64,000 bases of DNA from Coniochaeta sp. PMI_546. Its lineage: Eukaryota > Ascomycota > Sordariomycetes > Coniochaetales > Coniochaetaceae. The number at the start of each line of letters is the position of its first letter. Within the stretch, counting starts at the first letter, position 1. Positions 1-11,250 of the stretch are shown one piece after another. The position numbers and the translations under genes are program-made. The notes beneath the pieces were generated by a model that was not told the DNA's origin, did no database searches, and saw only the letters and a program-made list of their open reading frames with translations. The stretch lies in the NCBI GenBank assembly GCA_021432605.1, contig MU271159.1, positions 372,001 through 436,000 of the forward strand, read 5' to 3'.

Positions 1-590
1 TACTCGAGCTGGTCCAGCTGCGAAACCATGGGTTCGCTTCCACCACCAAGTCCGAGCAAGCTCCGGCCGCGGAGCAGGGACACTGGCTTTCCCTCATCCT
101 TTGATGGCCGTAAGTCTTACAGCCCCCATAGCCCCTACCAAACCCTGTCGCTGACCAGGCTCCAGAACGCAACACAACCCTCCCTCACCCAGACGCAGAC
201 CTGTCCCCCAATGCCTCCATATCAGCGGACGACATCGCCATCGGCCGCGTCCTCTCCCGCCAGCGACGGTCGTTCATGGCAAAGCACAGGCGCACCGTCA
301 GCCACGGCATGATCACCCCGGAGATGGAGCGGACGCACAGCGGCAACCTCGTCCTGCTCCGGGAGGAGAACGAACCTCTGTCGACCGTCAACACCAAGCA
401 CAGCCAGCAGTCGCGATCCTCGAACCACGACGGCGCTAGTTTCGCCTCGTCGAACGAGTCGGGCGTGCACGTGCAGGCGACGTCGGATATGAGCCCCACG
501 TCGGATCGGAGTTTCGAGGCTCCCCACGACCCCAGCTCGGGCGGTCATAAGAGGAGGAGAAGCCTGTTGAAGAGGTTGATGCATCGGTAG
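1..590 (+). CDS. 3' end of an unrecognised protein gene (partial)
   Basis: The reading frame that ends at the TAG of 588-590 stays open back to about position 159, where a CAG acceptor (156-158) ends a probable intron whose donor GTAAGT starts at 110. Upstream of the intron one compatible frame is open to the window edge, so the start lies outside. The visible C-terminal ~145 residues are polar and Ser/Thr/Asp-rich. They contain a basic patch (RQRRSFMAKHRRT), a Glu-rich stretch and a strongly basic end (HKRRRSLLKRLMHR). No domain is recognised. The tail would suit the cytosolic end of a membrane or signalling protein, but that is only a guess. The frame in exon 2 is fairly sure; the upstream exon frame is less so. 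Confidence 0.45.
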
Positions 591-1179
591 TGCCGTATTC
601 GGTAGCGCCGGGCTCAGGGTCGTGTGCGAGACGAGAAGAATATGTGACCCCGACGGACCGCGCTCGCCGGTTGCAACGGCGTGATGGCCGAAAAACGCAT
701 TTCTAACGACGACAACGTTACTTTTCCCTTTGTCTATTGTGGAGTTTGGATCATGGTAGTCAAAACTTGATGGCGGAACTATTTGTTTGCCAAGACCGGC
801 GTTGGAATTGGGAGTGATATGGAAAGGAGGAAAGCCAAAACAAACCTGGTCAGCAAGATGAGTTGACCGGGTTGTCCTGCCGGACGGGACGTCCAACACC
901 AAGACTTTATGAGTATCACGACCAATCGCCTCTAGAAAACAAGGGCAGCCTCTAACTGTAGCCTTGACTACAATCGTTAATGAATGAAAATCTCAACATT
1001 ATCATGACTGATCGATGTCGCTTTGCGCGCTAAGTTCCATGCATTGCCTACGAAAACCCACCTCCAACTCCAATGATCTGCCCACGTCCCATGTCGACGA
1101 ACTGCGTAACCTGCCCACCCGACGACCTGCGCGCTCCGCCATATAGCCTCTGTCACCTTCCTTCACATACCCACTGCTT
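591..1179. other. Intergenic, tail-to-tail, no gene seen
   Basis: This stretch lies between the end of the partial gene and the end of the HIU hydrolase gene on the other strand, so it should hold both 3' UTRs. I see no convincing coding frame or repeat in it. Confidence 0.5.
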
Positions 1180-1617
1180 CTAGCTTCCCCGATAAGTCGA
1201 ATAGCTATAAGGCGCCAACAACAACGGCACATGGTAATGCTGCCCCTCCTCCACCCGAAAGACAACCGTGACCTCGGGGAAGAAAGTGTTCTCCTCGCCA
1301 TAGTAGCCCGCGGTATCGAACCTCAGCGTCCACCGGCTGGGACCCTTGATGTCGCCCAGCACATCCTCGAGGGTGTACACGGGGACCTCGCCCGAGCTGG
1401 TGGCGGAGGAGTAAGGGAGCCACGTCTTGATGCGCCCGTCCTCGTCCGTCTGGGACTCGAAGACGCGGGGCGGGCCGGGGAGGGACGGTTGGCCGTGGTG
1501 GAGCGGGGAGGTGGACGGGGTGGGCTCGAGGGAGAGGCGGACGCGCACGCCGCGCGCGGGGCGGCCGAGGGAGGTGTCGAGGATGTGGCAGGTTATGCGG
1601 TCTTTTGCTTGCGCCAT
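1180..1617 (-). CDS. 5-hydroxyisourate hydrolase (transthyretin-like)
   Basis: Single-exon 145-aa protein. HIU hydrolases convert 5-hydroxyisourate, the product of urate oxidase, to OHCU in the uric-acid to allantoin pathway, usually in peroxisomes or cytosol. The family signatures are present: the N-terminal CHILDTSLGRPARGV with the catalytic His of HILDTS, the central DGRIKTWL with its conserved Arg, the YYGEENTFFPEVTV core strand, and the diagnostic C-terminal YRGS tetrapeptide. Length matches the family (about 110-145 aa). The chosen ATG is the first in frame and gives MAQAKDRITCHILD. The gene is divergent from GET3, about 1 kb away. The C terminus YRGS is not a canonical PTS1, so location is uncertain. 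Confidence 0.93.
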   Translation of the reverse strand: MAQAKDRITCHILDTSLGRPARGVRVRLSLEPTPSTSPLHHGQPSLPGPPRVFESQTDEDGRIKTWLPYSSATSSGEVPVYTLEDVLGDIKGPSRWTLRFDTAGYYGEENTFFPEVTVVFRVEEGQHYHVPLLLAPYSYSTYRGS

Positions 1618-2636
1618 CGCGACTTATTCGGGGGACGTGTTCGGCCGCGCTTCTAGGGGTTTCTGATGGCTTGTTCTTTCTGTCTTGTTGAAACCGGTTG
1701 GGCTGAGATGGGCTGAGCTCAGACGGGGGCTGTGGGAGGAAGCTCCGGAGGCGGGGCAGTTGGAGATGCGGGACGTTGGTGTTGCGGGGTAGATCTAGAT
1801 GATGGGAAGAGATCAGACGCGGCTGACGAACAGGTTGAGTTGTATGTCTTGAAATATCTATATGTAGTGTACAGGTATAGAAGTGTGAACGAGTAGATGC
1901 AGGCAAACGCGCAACGTCAAGTGCCCGGCTCCTGGGCTCCAAAACACCGCATAGCACAGCCTCCCTCCACGGCGGCCACGGTTCCTCGGAGCTCGCCGCC
2001 GACTAAGATGTCGGGAGCCGCCTTGTCTCATGTGCTATAGTCTCCTCCGTGACACTTTTCTTTTATACATGTCTGTATGCGTACGAACAAAGATGATTCA
2101 ATGTCATGTCGTAACCTTAAAGAGTAGTGCTATGTCATGTAAGAAGACACTTCTTTTCTGGAACACCTGCCTGTTCCTGGATCTCAAACGGCCAGACAAG
2201 ATCTCTTGGCAACACAGGTCCCTGGCGCCATGGTACGTACCTTGCGAGACCCCGCCAAGTGGGGCGGCGGTCGGTGACGTTGCTGTCGCCAACTGGAAGA
2301 TGCCGTTAACGACTTCGCGGTTCCAAACACTTCTAAAGGCGGCGAAGACAACGAGCTGCTAGACTGAAAGAAAAGAAAAGGCCACGAAGCCTTGTGAATC
2401 AAAGGATAACACCCTATTACAGCTGTATGTGTACCAGAAGCGCCCCTCGGGTACTTGCGGCAAATCATAACTGATCGACTATCCAGACTGCAACGTTCCT
2501 CAAGTCTGTTTGCTTCGATTCGGTAGTCAACAAAAGCGCCCTGTAGTCAAACAAATCTCACACGAAGCCAGGCTCGCCCTAACACCTCCTGCACCGAAAC
2601 CCCCTTATCAGCCTTGCGAGCATACCAAGCTCCACC
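1618..2636. other. Divergent promoter region between HIU hydrolase and GET3
   Basis: About 1 kb between two divergently transcribed genes. Reading frames here are short and unconvincing. Pyrimidine-rich tracts before 2637 (for example caccgaaacccccttatc) fit a fungal 5' leader. No repeat or RNA gene is seen. Confidence 0.5.
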
Positions 2637-3704
2637 ATGTCCACAGCAATCGTCGACGCAGACGCTCTGGAGCCAACGCTCCAGTCGATCCTCGATCAGC
2701 GGTCACTCCGCTGGATCTTTGTGGGTGGCAAGGGAGGCGTGGGCAAGACAACAACATCCTGCAGTCTGGCCATCCAGCTGGCCAAGGTGCGGCGCTCAGT
2801 GCTGCTCATTTCCACCGACCCAGCGCACAACCTGAGCGACGCCTTCAGCCAAAAGTTCGGCAAGGAGGCACGGCTGATCGATGGATTCACGAACCTGAGC
2901 GCAATGGAGATCGACCCCAACGGCAGCATTCAGGATCTGTTGGCTGGCCAGGGCGAGGACAACCCCGCGGATATCGGAGGGATGGGTGGTATGATGCAGG
3001 ATTTGGCGTTTGCAGTGAGTTTTCCCCTTTTGTCGTTGTGTGGTTGAGTTGTCGCTAACACTTCGGTGTAGATTCCCGGCATTGATGAGGCGATGTCCTT
3101 CGCGGAGGTCCTGAAGCAGGTCAAGTCACTTTCGTACGAGACCATCATCTTCGACACAGCACCAACAGGCCACACGCTCCGCTTCTTGCAGTTCCCCTCA
3201 GTGTTGGAGAAGGCATTAGCAAAGGTCTCCCAGCTGTCGTCACAGTACGGACCCCTGCTCAACGGGTTCTTGGGCTCAAACGGCACGCTACCAAACGGCC
3301 AGAACCTTAACGAGATGATGGAGAAACTCGAGACCCTGCGCGAGACTATTTCCGAAGTCAACACCCAGTTCAAGGACGAAAACCTGACGACATTTGTGTG
3401 CGTCTGTATCCCTGAATTCCTGTCGCTTTACGAAACAGAACGCATGATTCAGGAGCTCGCCAGCTACGGCATCGACACCCACAGCATAGTCGTCAACCAG
3501 CTGCTCTTCCCGAAGCCCGGATCCGACTGCGAGCAGTGCAACGCCCGGCGGCGCATGCAGAAGAAATACCTCGACCAGATCGAGGAGCTGTACGACGAGT
3601 TCAACGTGGTCAAGATGCCGCTGCTGGTGGAGGAGGTGCGCGGGAAGGAGAAGTTGGAGAAGTTCAGCGAGATGTTGGTCAAGCCTTATGTCCCTCCGTC
3701 GTAG
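2637..3704 (+). CDS. GET3: GET3 / ArsA-type ATPase of tail-anchored protein insertion
   Basis: Two exons, 2637-3014 and 3072-3704, give 336 aa, the usual fungal Get3 length. The intron 3015-3071 starts GTGAGT and ends GTAG; both exons are in phase 0. Get3 is a homodimeric cytosolic ATPase that carries tail-anchored membrane proteins to the Get1/Get2 receptor at the ER. Visible motifs: deviant P-loop [12 protein letters not shown] near residue 30, switch [13 protein letters not shown], the A-loop/switch II region [15 protein letters not shown], and the zinc-binding CxxC (CEQC) that clamps the dimer. The methionine-rich [12 protein letters not shown] helix belongs to the client-binding groove. 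The start [19 protein letters not shown] matches the family N terminus. No anomaly is seen. Confidence 0.97.
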
Positions 3705-4871
3705 GGAGATGTGGGAGCCGGTCTGGCACTGAGGTTTGCTCGTGGTGGATGACGACGGATAGAGAGGTTTAATAAGGTCCATATCCAGGCCAAGCATTTC
3801 AACAAACGCATTGCAATTTTGTTAGTGTTTCTTTTCCATGATACCAGTCCTTTTACCCCATCTTAGACCTTGTCAGGTTGCCTTTTGCTCTCCCTAGACT
3901 TACGGTTATGCTACAGGTCTTGTCCCTAGTCCACGTGACAGTCTCTATCACCGATAAACTAAATGATACCTTTCGCCATGAATGCCAAGCTTTACCCCTT
4001 TTCTATGTCAACATCGAAGGACATATGTTTTGGAAAAGGAGTTCATGACCGCCAAATCTTGGTTACAGACACCTATGTGACGTCTTTCAAAGACCAGGCA
4101 TTGTTCACTACCAAAATCAGCCATGATAGGAGCTGCCAATGCCTCTCTCTCACGCAGTCCAGCTTTTCTTTGGCTCGCACTCCTGCTCTGTCGTCCTCAC
4201 AGAGGCATTATCAACACTCGATTGGGCTTTTTCTTTGATGTTGGTCCTCAGATACAGCCACAGTCAAACTTGACTCTATGGCTCTTGGCTACTCGGGGAA
4301 TATAGCTTCGTCCTGCATCGTTCTGGCCCGGCCAGTCGATGTTAAGCTTGGTGCTCTTTTGAAGGAAAGGGTCTCCGCTACGTGAGGTGAGCATTGGCCG
4401 CCCATCGGCCGCCCCTTCCTCTCGTTTTGCCTTCCTGTTGCCGCGGCGATGGGCGATGGTCGATGAGCGGCTTCACCGCAGAAGCGGCTTAGTTCGACGC
4501 ACCTTTGCTCTGGCGGTAGACTTGCTAACTTTAGGATTCTTGTCCTCTGCACTTTCCCATCCTTTGCCACTTTCCTACCACCTTCTTTCAACCACCCATT
4601 TCTACACCGCAAACCCACCACCACCCACTGGTATCCATCTACACCTCATCCTGCCTCCCCGAGGCAATCCCTCTATCCTCTGTTACTCTTTTTTAACAGA
4701 TCAAAAGTCAAGACAAACCCAAACCATTCAACTGGCTCGGCTCGAGGATTCTTCTCAGCTGAGCCGTTGAAGCAGCGCTTTCGGGCTTCTTCCTGCCTCA
4801 GTCCCTGGAACGCGCCTTCCTCTCTTCTTGCCTCCCAAGAAACCTGAACGCGGCAATCGCGTTTGAATAAG

Positions 4872-4920
4872 GTAGGTACTGATACCTAATTTCCAACCAT
4901 CAACCTAGAAATACTCCCAG
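4872..4920 (+). other. Probable 5'-UTR intron
   Basis: Donor GTAGGT at 4872 after AAG, branch-like CTAAT, and acceptor CCCAG at 4916-4920 give a 49-nt intron upstream of the 1126-aa protein gene. It is a consensus-based inference only. Confidence 0.4.
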
Positions 4921-5049
4921 GTGGATTCGCGTCTTGACAAGCACCCTTCTATCGCCGCGTCACATACTGACACTTACCAGTCAACGACCTTCACCCTTCG
5001 TCAACCACCCTACGTCTCATAACCTCATCTCTCACCACATCACCTGAAG

Positions 5050-5181
5050 GTAAGTTACATCAATCTCCATCCTCTGTACGATGTTTTGCATGCAGAATCG
5101 TCCTGTCTTCCTTTTCGTGATCCAGCGCCTCACACCATGTACAACAATCTTTGATGCACATCACCCTCTTCATCATCACAG
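5050..5181 (+). other. Probable 5'-UTR intron
   Basis: Donor GTAAGT at 5050 after GAAG, and a pyrimidine-rich acceptor CATCACAG ending at 5181. Removing it discards the upstream in-frame ATG at 5151 and leaves ATG 5229 as the start (MSVNAHSEHP), which is why that start was chosen. Confidence 0.45.
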
Positions 5182-5228
5182 CTGTGCTACATTATCTGAA
5201 GCTCTGTCTTTACTATCTCTGGAAGATT

Positions 5229-8200
5229 ATGTCCGTCAACGCTCACTCTGAACATCCTAGCTGGAGAACACCTTCCCAGGACTCTTTCTTACCCAACACG
5301 AGTCCACAACAAGATACCCATCCTATGATCAAGAAATCAGCTACAATGTCGCAGTCTCAAACCCAAATCGACGTAGATTTGGTGAAGGCTGCCATGATGG
5401 TAAGTACATGATAACTACAAACTCTCTGACCACATTGACGCGATCGGATACATGGCTTACTTGGAACCTCGCGCTTAGGAGGAGCTTGGAAGGCATCGTA
5501 TGGACACTCTACCGATGGCAGATGATCATGACCGTATTAACCGCCGTGGACCCCCCCATGGCGCTCCTTCCAGGCGCCGAGCGGTAATTCCTCGTATTCC
5601 TACACGCACTGCGGAAGGCATGGCCGCCGCGCAGAACTGGATCTGTGAGTTGAGATATCTCATACCATTTTGTTGTGCCTCGCCATCATAAACGTTCTGA
5701 CTGACAAATTCCCTAGCTGCCATTGCTTCTGGTGACTTCAAAGATGATGATGCCGCAGCCATGGAGGGTCTGGATGACCTCGGTGGTGGACGCATCTATG
5801 CCACCCGAGACGAGATGGTCCGTGGTGAGGCTCACGATATGATGTCCCGTATGGACCCCCGTGCCATTCAACGCCCGGAATTGTATGGACCCGCCGCCCG
5901 GGACTTCCGGTCTCGCGGTCAGGAGCTGCCGCCCAGTCATCCGCTGGAGCTAAGCAACTCGCATTCGTCGAAACTGGGAATTGTTCTTGAGCCGGACAAA
6001 CCTGTTCGGACCTTTACCAAGCCGAACAAAGCTCAAGAGCACACTTTCACCTCCAAGAGCGGCCAAATTATCCGCAACATTCTCCATTCGAATGGTTCTC
6101 CCGGCCGTCATTATGCGAACAATGCCAAACCAAACACGTCGAGCAGTATGCGAGCACCGGCTCCTCAGAAGGGGACGGTAAGGATCCCGCCCCTGACGGC
6201 CACTTCTGGGTCGCAACCGGCCAAGAAGCCCACTGCTTCAGACACTCTCCTTGAGCGTAAACGCCAAGATGCGGTTTTCGAAGCGCAGGTCAAGTACATC
6301 AAAGGTGGTGGCATCGATCTTAACAAGTACGTATGGGCTGTAGTACTCCTCTCCCCAGCGGCGCCACCGTACATGGGATACTTCATTCTCTTCATCAAGA
6401 AGAAGGAAGTTTACAATCTCGAGCTCAACATCGTGCTCAACATTGTTCAAGGCGCGAATGAGAACAACAATCAGGTCATCCTCAACATCAAGGAGAATGA
6501 GGTTCGCAAATCGTCTCACAGGCTGGTCTTTCAAGACGCGGATAAGGCGAAGCGATTCCTGAAGACTATTTCCAGCCTTCAGAAGGGTGGCGTTAGCAAT
6601 GTTGCGTCTGACACTCCCAATATGGCGGCTATGGCGATTGACTTGTCGGGCAATTCAGCTACAGGCACCACAAAGGCTGTTTTTACTCAGGCCTCTGTCT
6701 CTCGTACCGAGATCAAGACCAGTATGCCTGCTTCAACTGCCCTTCCTCCAATCCGATCTCACTTCAATGGAGTCAAGGCTTCTGTCACGACCCAGCCGAC
6801 CCATACTGGCAGCCGCAAGACAGAGACGTCTCCGGCGTCCATCCTTGCGAAGTCGGACCCGGCCAAGGACGATCATGCTGGAATGTCGTCGGCCAATGCA
6901 GCTGTTGTCCCTCCGGCCATTGACATTGTGAAAACGGATATGCTCAACGACCAACACATCAAGGCGAAAACTGTCCTCGACAACCCGTCTGCTGTTGATC
7001 TTCTGGCAAGCCTCGACTACATTCGTCCTGACTCGCCTATGGGCACTCCAGCTAATACTCCAGCTGGCATTGCACCTCTTGCAGCTCGTGTTGCAGGTAA
7101 AAATGAACATGCCACGGATTCGACTTCCAATGTGCTTCTCGACCTTGACTTCAGCCCACCGCAGCACGGCAATGCTCATTCGTCGAACATGGAGCTGCTT
7201 TTGGGTGTCGATCCTTGGTATAGCGATTCGGTTCTTGATAGTGTCATTGAAGTACAGGACCAGGCTGATGAGATGGATGACGAGGCTCCAGACGCCAGTT
7301 CTTCGTCCACAAACATTCCTAGAGTGAATGAGAATGTTGCTGAGAATGAGCCTCAGCACGAGCAAGAGCCACTGGTCCAAGGCCAGAACGACTCTGAGCG
7401 AATGCACCATAGTCTTGTCACCATGGTGCTGACTCTCCTCGCAGGCTTCGATAATAAGGGCAGGGCTGGTAACACACCTGCAGAAGTCAACCGGACGATC
7501 TCCACGACCAAACAGACCGTCGCTGCTACCGTACGATCTGTCTATGCCTCCGATCCCTCGTACTTTGGGAACCTCACAGAGGACCAAAAGCTCCAGGTTG
7601 TCAACGACTTCCTCGAGTTGCCCATTGCGAATGCGATTGAGATAGAGGATGGTCAGAAAGAGCTCACCGCGCAGTGCGCAGAAGAGGCACTGATGCCTGA
7701 GTCGGCCAACTCGCTTTGCTCGACGGAAGACACGGCGAACAATCCTCCAATGCCGCGGAAGGAATACTCACCGCAGCAACTGCTTAATGCTAGACCCAAT
7801 GCAGTTCAACCTCCGGAGTGGCTGGGGCAGCTCGATTTCTTGCCTCCCATGGCGGGTCGCGGACCTGTCATTAAGCCAGTCCAAGGAACAGTACCTGATT
7901 CGGTTGCGAAGGTGACTGTGACAACCTCCAAGATGCCCGACCCGGTCAAAACTGGATCCGAAGGGGCTCAGGATCGACCTGTTTCAATCACAACGCTCGA
8001 CGGTGTGCTTACTGTAGTCTCCCGGCCTGCTACTCCCCTGACTCCGGTCGCTTCCCCGTCTCCACTGGTCGTTAAGCTCGAGCACAAGTTCGAGAAGCTT
8101 TCCTTGGAGGACAAGCCTGAGAAGACCTCGTCGCCACCTGCCGTGAAGATTGAGAAGACATCTCCAACTATTGGGAACTCATCTTCTCTTGCCGACGCAG

Positions 8201-8760
8201 TCAAGCCTTCGTCAACACTTGAAGTCAAGGTTGAGAGCTTTCCTCCTCCAGTCAAGCGGCATGGCCCTCTGATCGACCTGGCTCCTTTGGCGGAGCGGAA
8301 ACTGAACATCGATGTCTGTGCTCCTACGGCTAAGAAAAATGAGCAATCGACCCAGCCGCAGACCCAGGCTCCTGTCGTCAAGACCAAGGACGCTTTTGAA
8401 CGGGAGTTGAAGATCAAGGTGCACGATGTTGCTGCTTTCAACTTTTCTACCCAACGTAAGCCCAACTCAGCGACCCCTACTGCTAACAACTCCAAGAGTG
8501 TCGAGTCCAGTGCGGTCACGCATGTTGCCAAGTCCAACGAAAACTTTGACGGTCAGCTCACATCCCCTCGCCGTCTCAATCCCGAGGCCGCTGTCTTCCA
8601 GCCGCGTGTCACTAACCAGCAGACAGGTCCACCTCAACAGAACGCGCCTTCGCCCGGAGGCATGCGCGGTCTCAGCAATTCGCGCTGGGCTTCCCCGGCC
8701 ATGACCAGGGTTGAGGGGGAAGGAAAGTTCACGGGTCTCGGCTTCGGCCAGCCACGCTAG
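5229..8760 (+). CDS. Large low-complexity protein with a candidate eIF4E-binding motif
   Basis: Three coding exons: 5229-5399, 5479-5644 and 5717-8760, giving 1126 aa. Introns are 5400-5478 (GTAAGT...TTAG) and 5645-5716 (GTGAGT...CTAG). I do not recognise the family. Most of the protein is Ser/Thr/Pro/Lys-rich and probably disordered. An ordered-looking part (about residues 290-410) holds a hydrophobic stretch VVLLSPAAPPYMGYFILFI and a Lys-rich helix. A second conserved-looking part begins HHSLVTMVLTLLAGFDNKG. Near residue 796 the sequence YSPQQLL fits the canonical eIF4E-binding pattern Y-x4-L-hydrophobic and is followed by PPEWL. The C terminus ends SRWASPAMTRVEGEGKFTGLGFGQPR. Translational-repressor or mRNP function is a hypothesis; gene existence is well supported by the 3-kb frame and consistent splicing. 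Confidence 0.8.
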
Positions 8761-9352
8761 ACGTTGGCTCGGCCTGGTATGAACTGCCGAAGCAGATCTG
8801 CAATGGGTGTACAGGTCATGAAGCTCGAGAAGGCCATTCATGATGCAAGAGAGACAATTTCGCAGTATTGATCCCTTTCTTGATCCCTGAATACGCAGAT
8901 CGCTGAGAGGTTTTGGCATGGCAATGTTGGTATGCGCGGATGAGTTTGGGTGTGGGATCGATTTGGCAGGAGACCTTGCTTGGAACTGGACAAGACCTTA
9001 GTATTGCTGCATTTGCATGGCTGTCTCAGGAGTTATACTGCGTGGAGCTGCTCGACTTCTTCAATGGCTTGTTGATAGAAAGCATCTTGCCTGCGCTTGT
9101 TTTCAGGAGGTCCGAAATAGGTCTGCGGCTAGGAAACCAAGATACCTTACTTCCTAGCATACCGGCAATGCAAAGCTGATCACATCAAGAATGAATGTGC
9201 CACAGCACAACCAATAAATGCTTGACTCGTGATAGCCAGGCCTCCAGACCTGCACAAAATTGGCGAGTACACGACGGTGATATCACCATGAACACCATCC
9301 ATGAATGCTAACCAATCCCTCTCCACTCCGTTCTATCCTCGCCGACTCTGAT
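8761..9352. other. Intergenic, tail-to-tail, no gene seen
   Basis: This lies between two convergent genes and should carry both 3' UTRs. I see no coding frame with recognisable features and no repeat. Confidence 0.5.
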
Positions 9353-10351
9353 CTATTCATGCACCCACGCCTCATCCTCCCGACTGTAAACCGTCTCATC
9401 AACAGGCAGCAGCAACCCCTCAATCATCTCCCCATTAACAAGATCATTCTCCCTCGCCCGCCTGTCGGCCTCCTCTTCATCCCTGGCAATCCCAGCAGCG
9501 ACGTGTCTCCTCACCAGCCTCCTCCTGGCCGCCTCAAAGTCCACCTTGATATAAACCCTCAGATCCATCATGCCCGCCGCCGTCCTCCAGGGCTCCCTGT
9601 CGAGAAGCACGTAGATGCCCTCGATCACCACGATCCGGTGCGCCGGGAGGGGGAGGATGGGGATGCTGTGCTCGACCGGGTCCTTGATGGCGTGGTCGAA
9701 GCTCGGGGCGTAGATGGGGGTTGCTTGTTGTGGCTGGCGAGGGGTGTCACGGAGGGATTTTATTAGATTGAGGAAGGAGGCGCCGTCGAAGGTGAATTCG
9801 GCGCCGCGGCGGGCGTGGGCGGTGGCTGGGTCGGGGAGGGCGGATAGTTGGGCTCTGGTTAGGTGGTAGCCGTCCATGGGGATGTAGGCTGCTAGGGGTG
9901 GGTCTGGGGATGGGGATGCTGATGTTGATTTGTGACGGGCGTTGAGAAGGGTTACGAGGGAGGTTGCTAGGGTTGTCTTGCCTGGGTTGGGGTGTTAGTG
10001 ATTAGGGGAGGAAGGGGAGGAAAGTGTGGGATGGGTACCTGAGCCTGGGATGCCGCCTATTGCGATCACTGGAGGGATTTGTGGTTAGTTCAGTTGAAAT
10101 AAGCAGGAGATATAAGCTATGGGAAGCCTATAATACGCTTGACGTGGGAATAAAAAGGGTAGATCCGTGTGAGAATGAGATCGGGTAAGGATGACGCATC
10201 ATGTGGTGAAAGTCAAGTTTCAGAAGGCGTGATGATAGCTATAACTCAGAACTTCGAGATAACCATGCAACTTACGGAGCCGACGGTCAGGAGGTGTCTG
10301 CAGGTACTTGTCCCAGACCCTATCGACGAGCCTGGTGAGTTGGTCTTCCAT
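9353..10351 (-). CDS. YFH7 / uridine-kinase-like P-loop kinase
   Basis: Three exons on the minus strand: 10276-10351, 10039-10068 (only 30 nt) and 9353-9981, giving 244 aa. The microexon restores the frame exactly and encodes most of the Walker A loop, so the spliced protein reads IAIGGIPGSGKTTLA near residues 27-41. Other family marks are PMDGYHLTRAQL (residues 70-81), HARRGAEFTFD, and IVVIEGIYVLL, which place it in the phosphoribulokinase/uridine-kinase superfamily, closest by pattern to yeast Yfh7 and related metabolite kinases. The substrate cannot be read from sequence. The N-terminal helix MEDQLTRLVDRVWDKYLQ is typical of this fungal family. Start is the ATG at 10349-10351. Confidence 0.87.
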
Positions 10352-10748
10352 TGCAAGTTCAGATGGAATTGGGGGGTCATGAAAGGAGCAATGAGTATAA
10401 GACAACAACAGTCGAGATGGTCGACGAGATATCGTGAGACCTTGGAACGGAATACACAGCTCTAGACCTAAGGGGTGCTTTTGAATACACACTCCGGCAG
10501 CTGCAGTTGCGGGACGCCGCACCGTCCCGGCACGGGTACCTGCTGTCGTCCAATCCGGTTCCCCACATTACATCCGTTCTTGCAACGTCCATCCCACTTT
10601 TTCACTCCGAGAGGCGGCTGCAATTCCGGACTTGCCTGAACTTGCCTGACTCAATCCTCAGTTTCAATCTCAATCACTCTCATATCTCGTTAATCTCTCA
10701 AGAGCACAACATGTACCGGCGGTCATAGCATCAGACAACGAAAAAAAA
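10352..10748. other. Divergent promoter region
   Basis: About 400 bp between the kinase (minus) and the small acidic protein (plus). It ends in a leader with a 5-codon upstream reading frame (listed separately). No other gene is seen. Confidence 0.5.
10711..10728 (+). promoter_or_regulatory. Five-codon upstream ORF (MYRRS) before the 10749 gene
   Basis: ATG TAC CGG CGG TCA TAG lies 20 nt before the main ATG, followed by an A-rich run immediately upstream of the start. If the leader includes it, ribosomes would meet this ATG first, so it may lower translation of the main frame. Its presence in the mRNA is not shown. Confidence 0.35.
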
Positions 10749-11250
10749 ATGTCGACAGAAAATCTGGACTCTGGCCTCCTAGGCATAGCACTGTCAGACT
10801 CGGAGGATGACAGTCCCAAAGAATGCTCGGAGCCCACCACTAGAGAAGAGCGGAACGCACAGTCGGAGGAGGAGTTCCAGAAGTTGAAGAGCACATATCG
10901 GGTTAAGGTTGAGAATGGCGAGGTAAAAACATTCCCCTTTTTCTTCCTTTCTATTACAAAAGAGAAATGAGACCGGTCTTATGGGAGAGTAAATTACTGA
11001 TTTGAGGCCACAGATATGGAAGACTGTGCAACTACCGCTGGGCGACACAGTCAGCAAACCCCAGGCACAGGAGCTTGTTCATGCCGTGGAAGAGCTATAC
11101 TTCTTCCGGCGGCACGGAGAGGCTGTCGAGTTTATCAGGAGGGTGTGGAGAGAGGGCGGGAGCGAGGGAGGAGGGTTGGACAGCGATACGCGGGAGTTAT
11201 TGGCGTACTACGAGCGGCGATGTGAGGAAAGGATGAGTGAAAAGTCATGA
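10749..11250 (+). CDS. Small acidic conserved-looking protein of unknown function
   Basis: Two exons, 10749-10922 and 11014-11250, give 136 aa. The intron 10923-11013 starts GTAAAA and ends CACAG, and both exons are in phase 0. The N-terminal half is acidic (LSDSEDDSPKE) and likely disordered with a Glu-rich helix. The C-terminal half, IWKTVQLPLGDTVSKPQAQE followed by LVHAVEELYFFRRHGEAVEF, looks like a folded helical, TPR-like hairpin. It ends in a basic helix (YYERRCEERMSEKS). I do not recognise a named family. The consistent splice and the well-formed amphipathic helices argue for a real gene. Confidence 0.65.

Larger units (their letters stand above)
3705..5228. other. Intergenic plus long spliced 5' leader of the next gene
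   Basis: No convincing coding exon is seen. From about 4380 the sequence becomes rich in CT tracts typical of fungal promoters and leaders, followed by two probable leader introns (listed separately). The first reliable coding ATG downstream is at 5229. Confidence 0.45.

Noticed and set aside
222-902. 226-codon frame on the minus strand
   Set aside because: It overlaps the exon of the partial plus-strand gene antisense and shows no domain-like sequence; it is a GC-driven shadow.
6327-6400. Possible intron (GTACGT donor) inside exon 3 of the 1126-aa protein
   Set aside because: No acceptor within a sensible distance restores the frame, and the frame is already open through the region.
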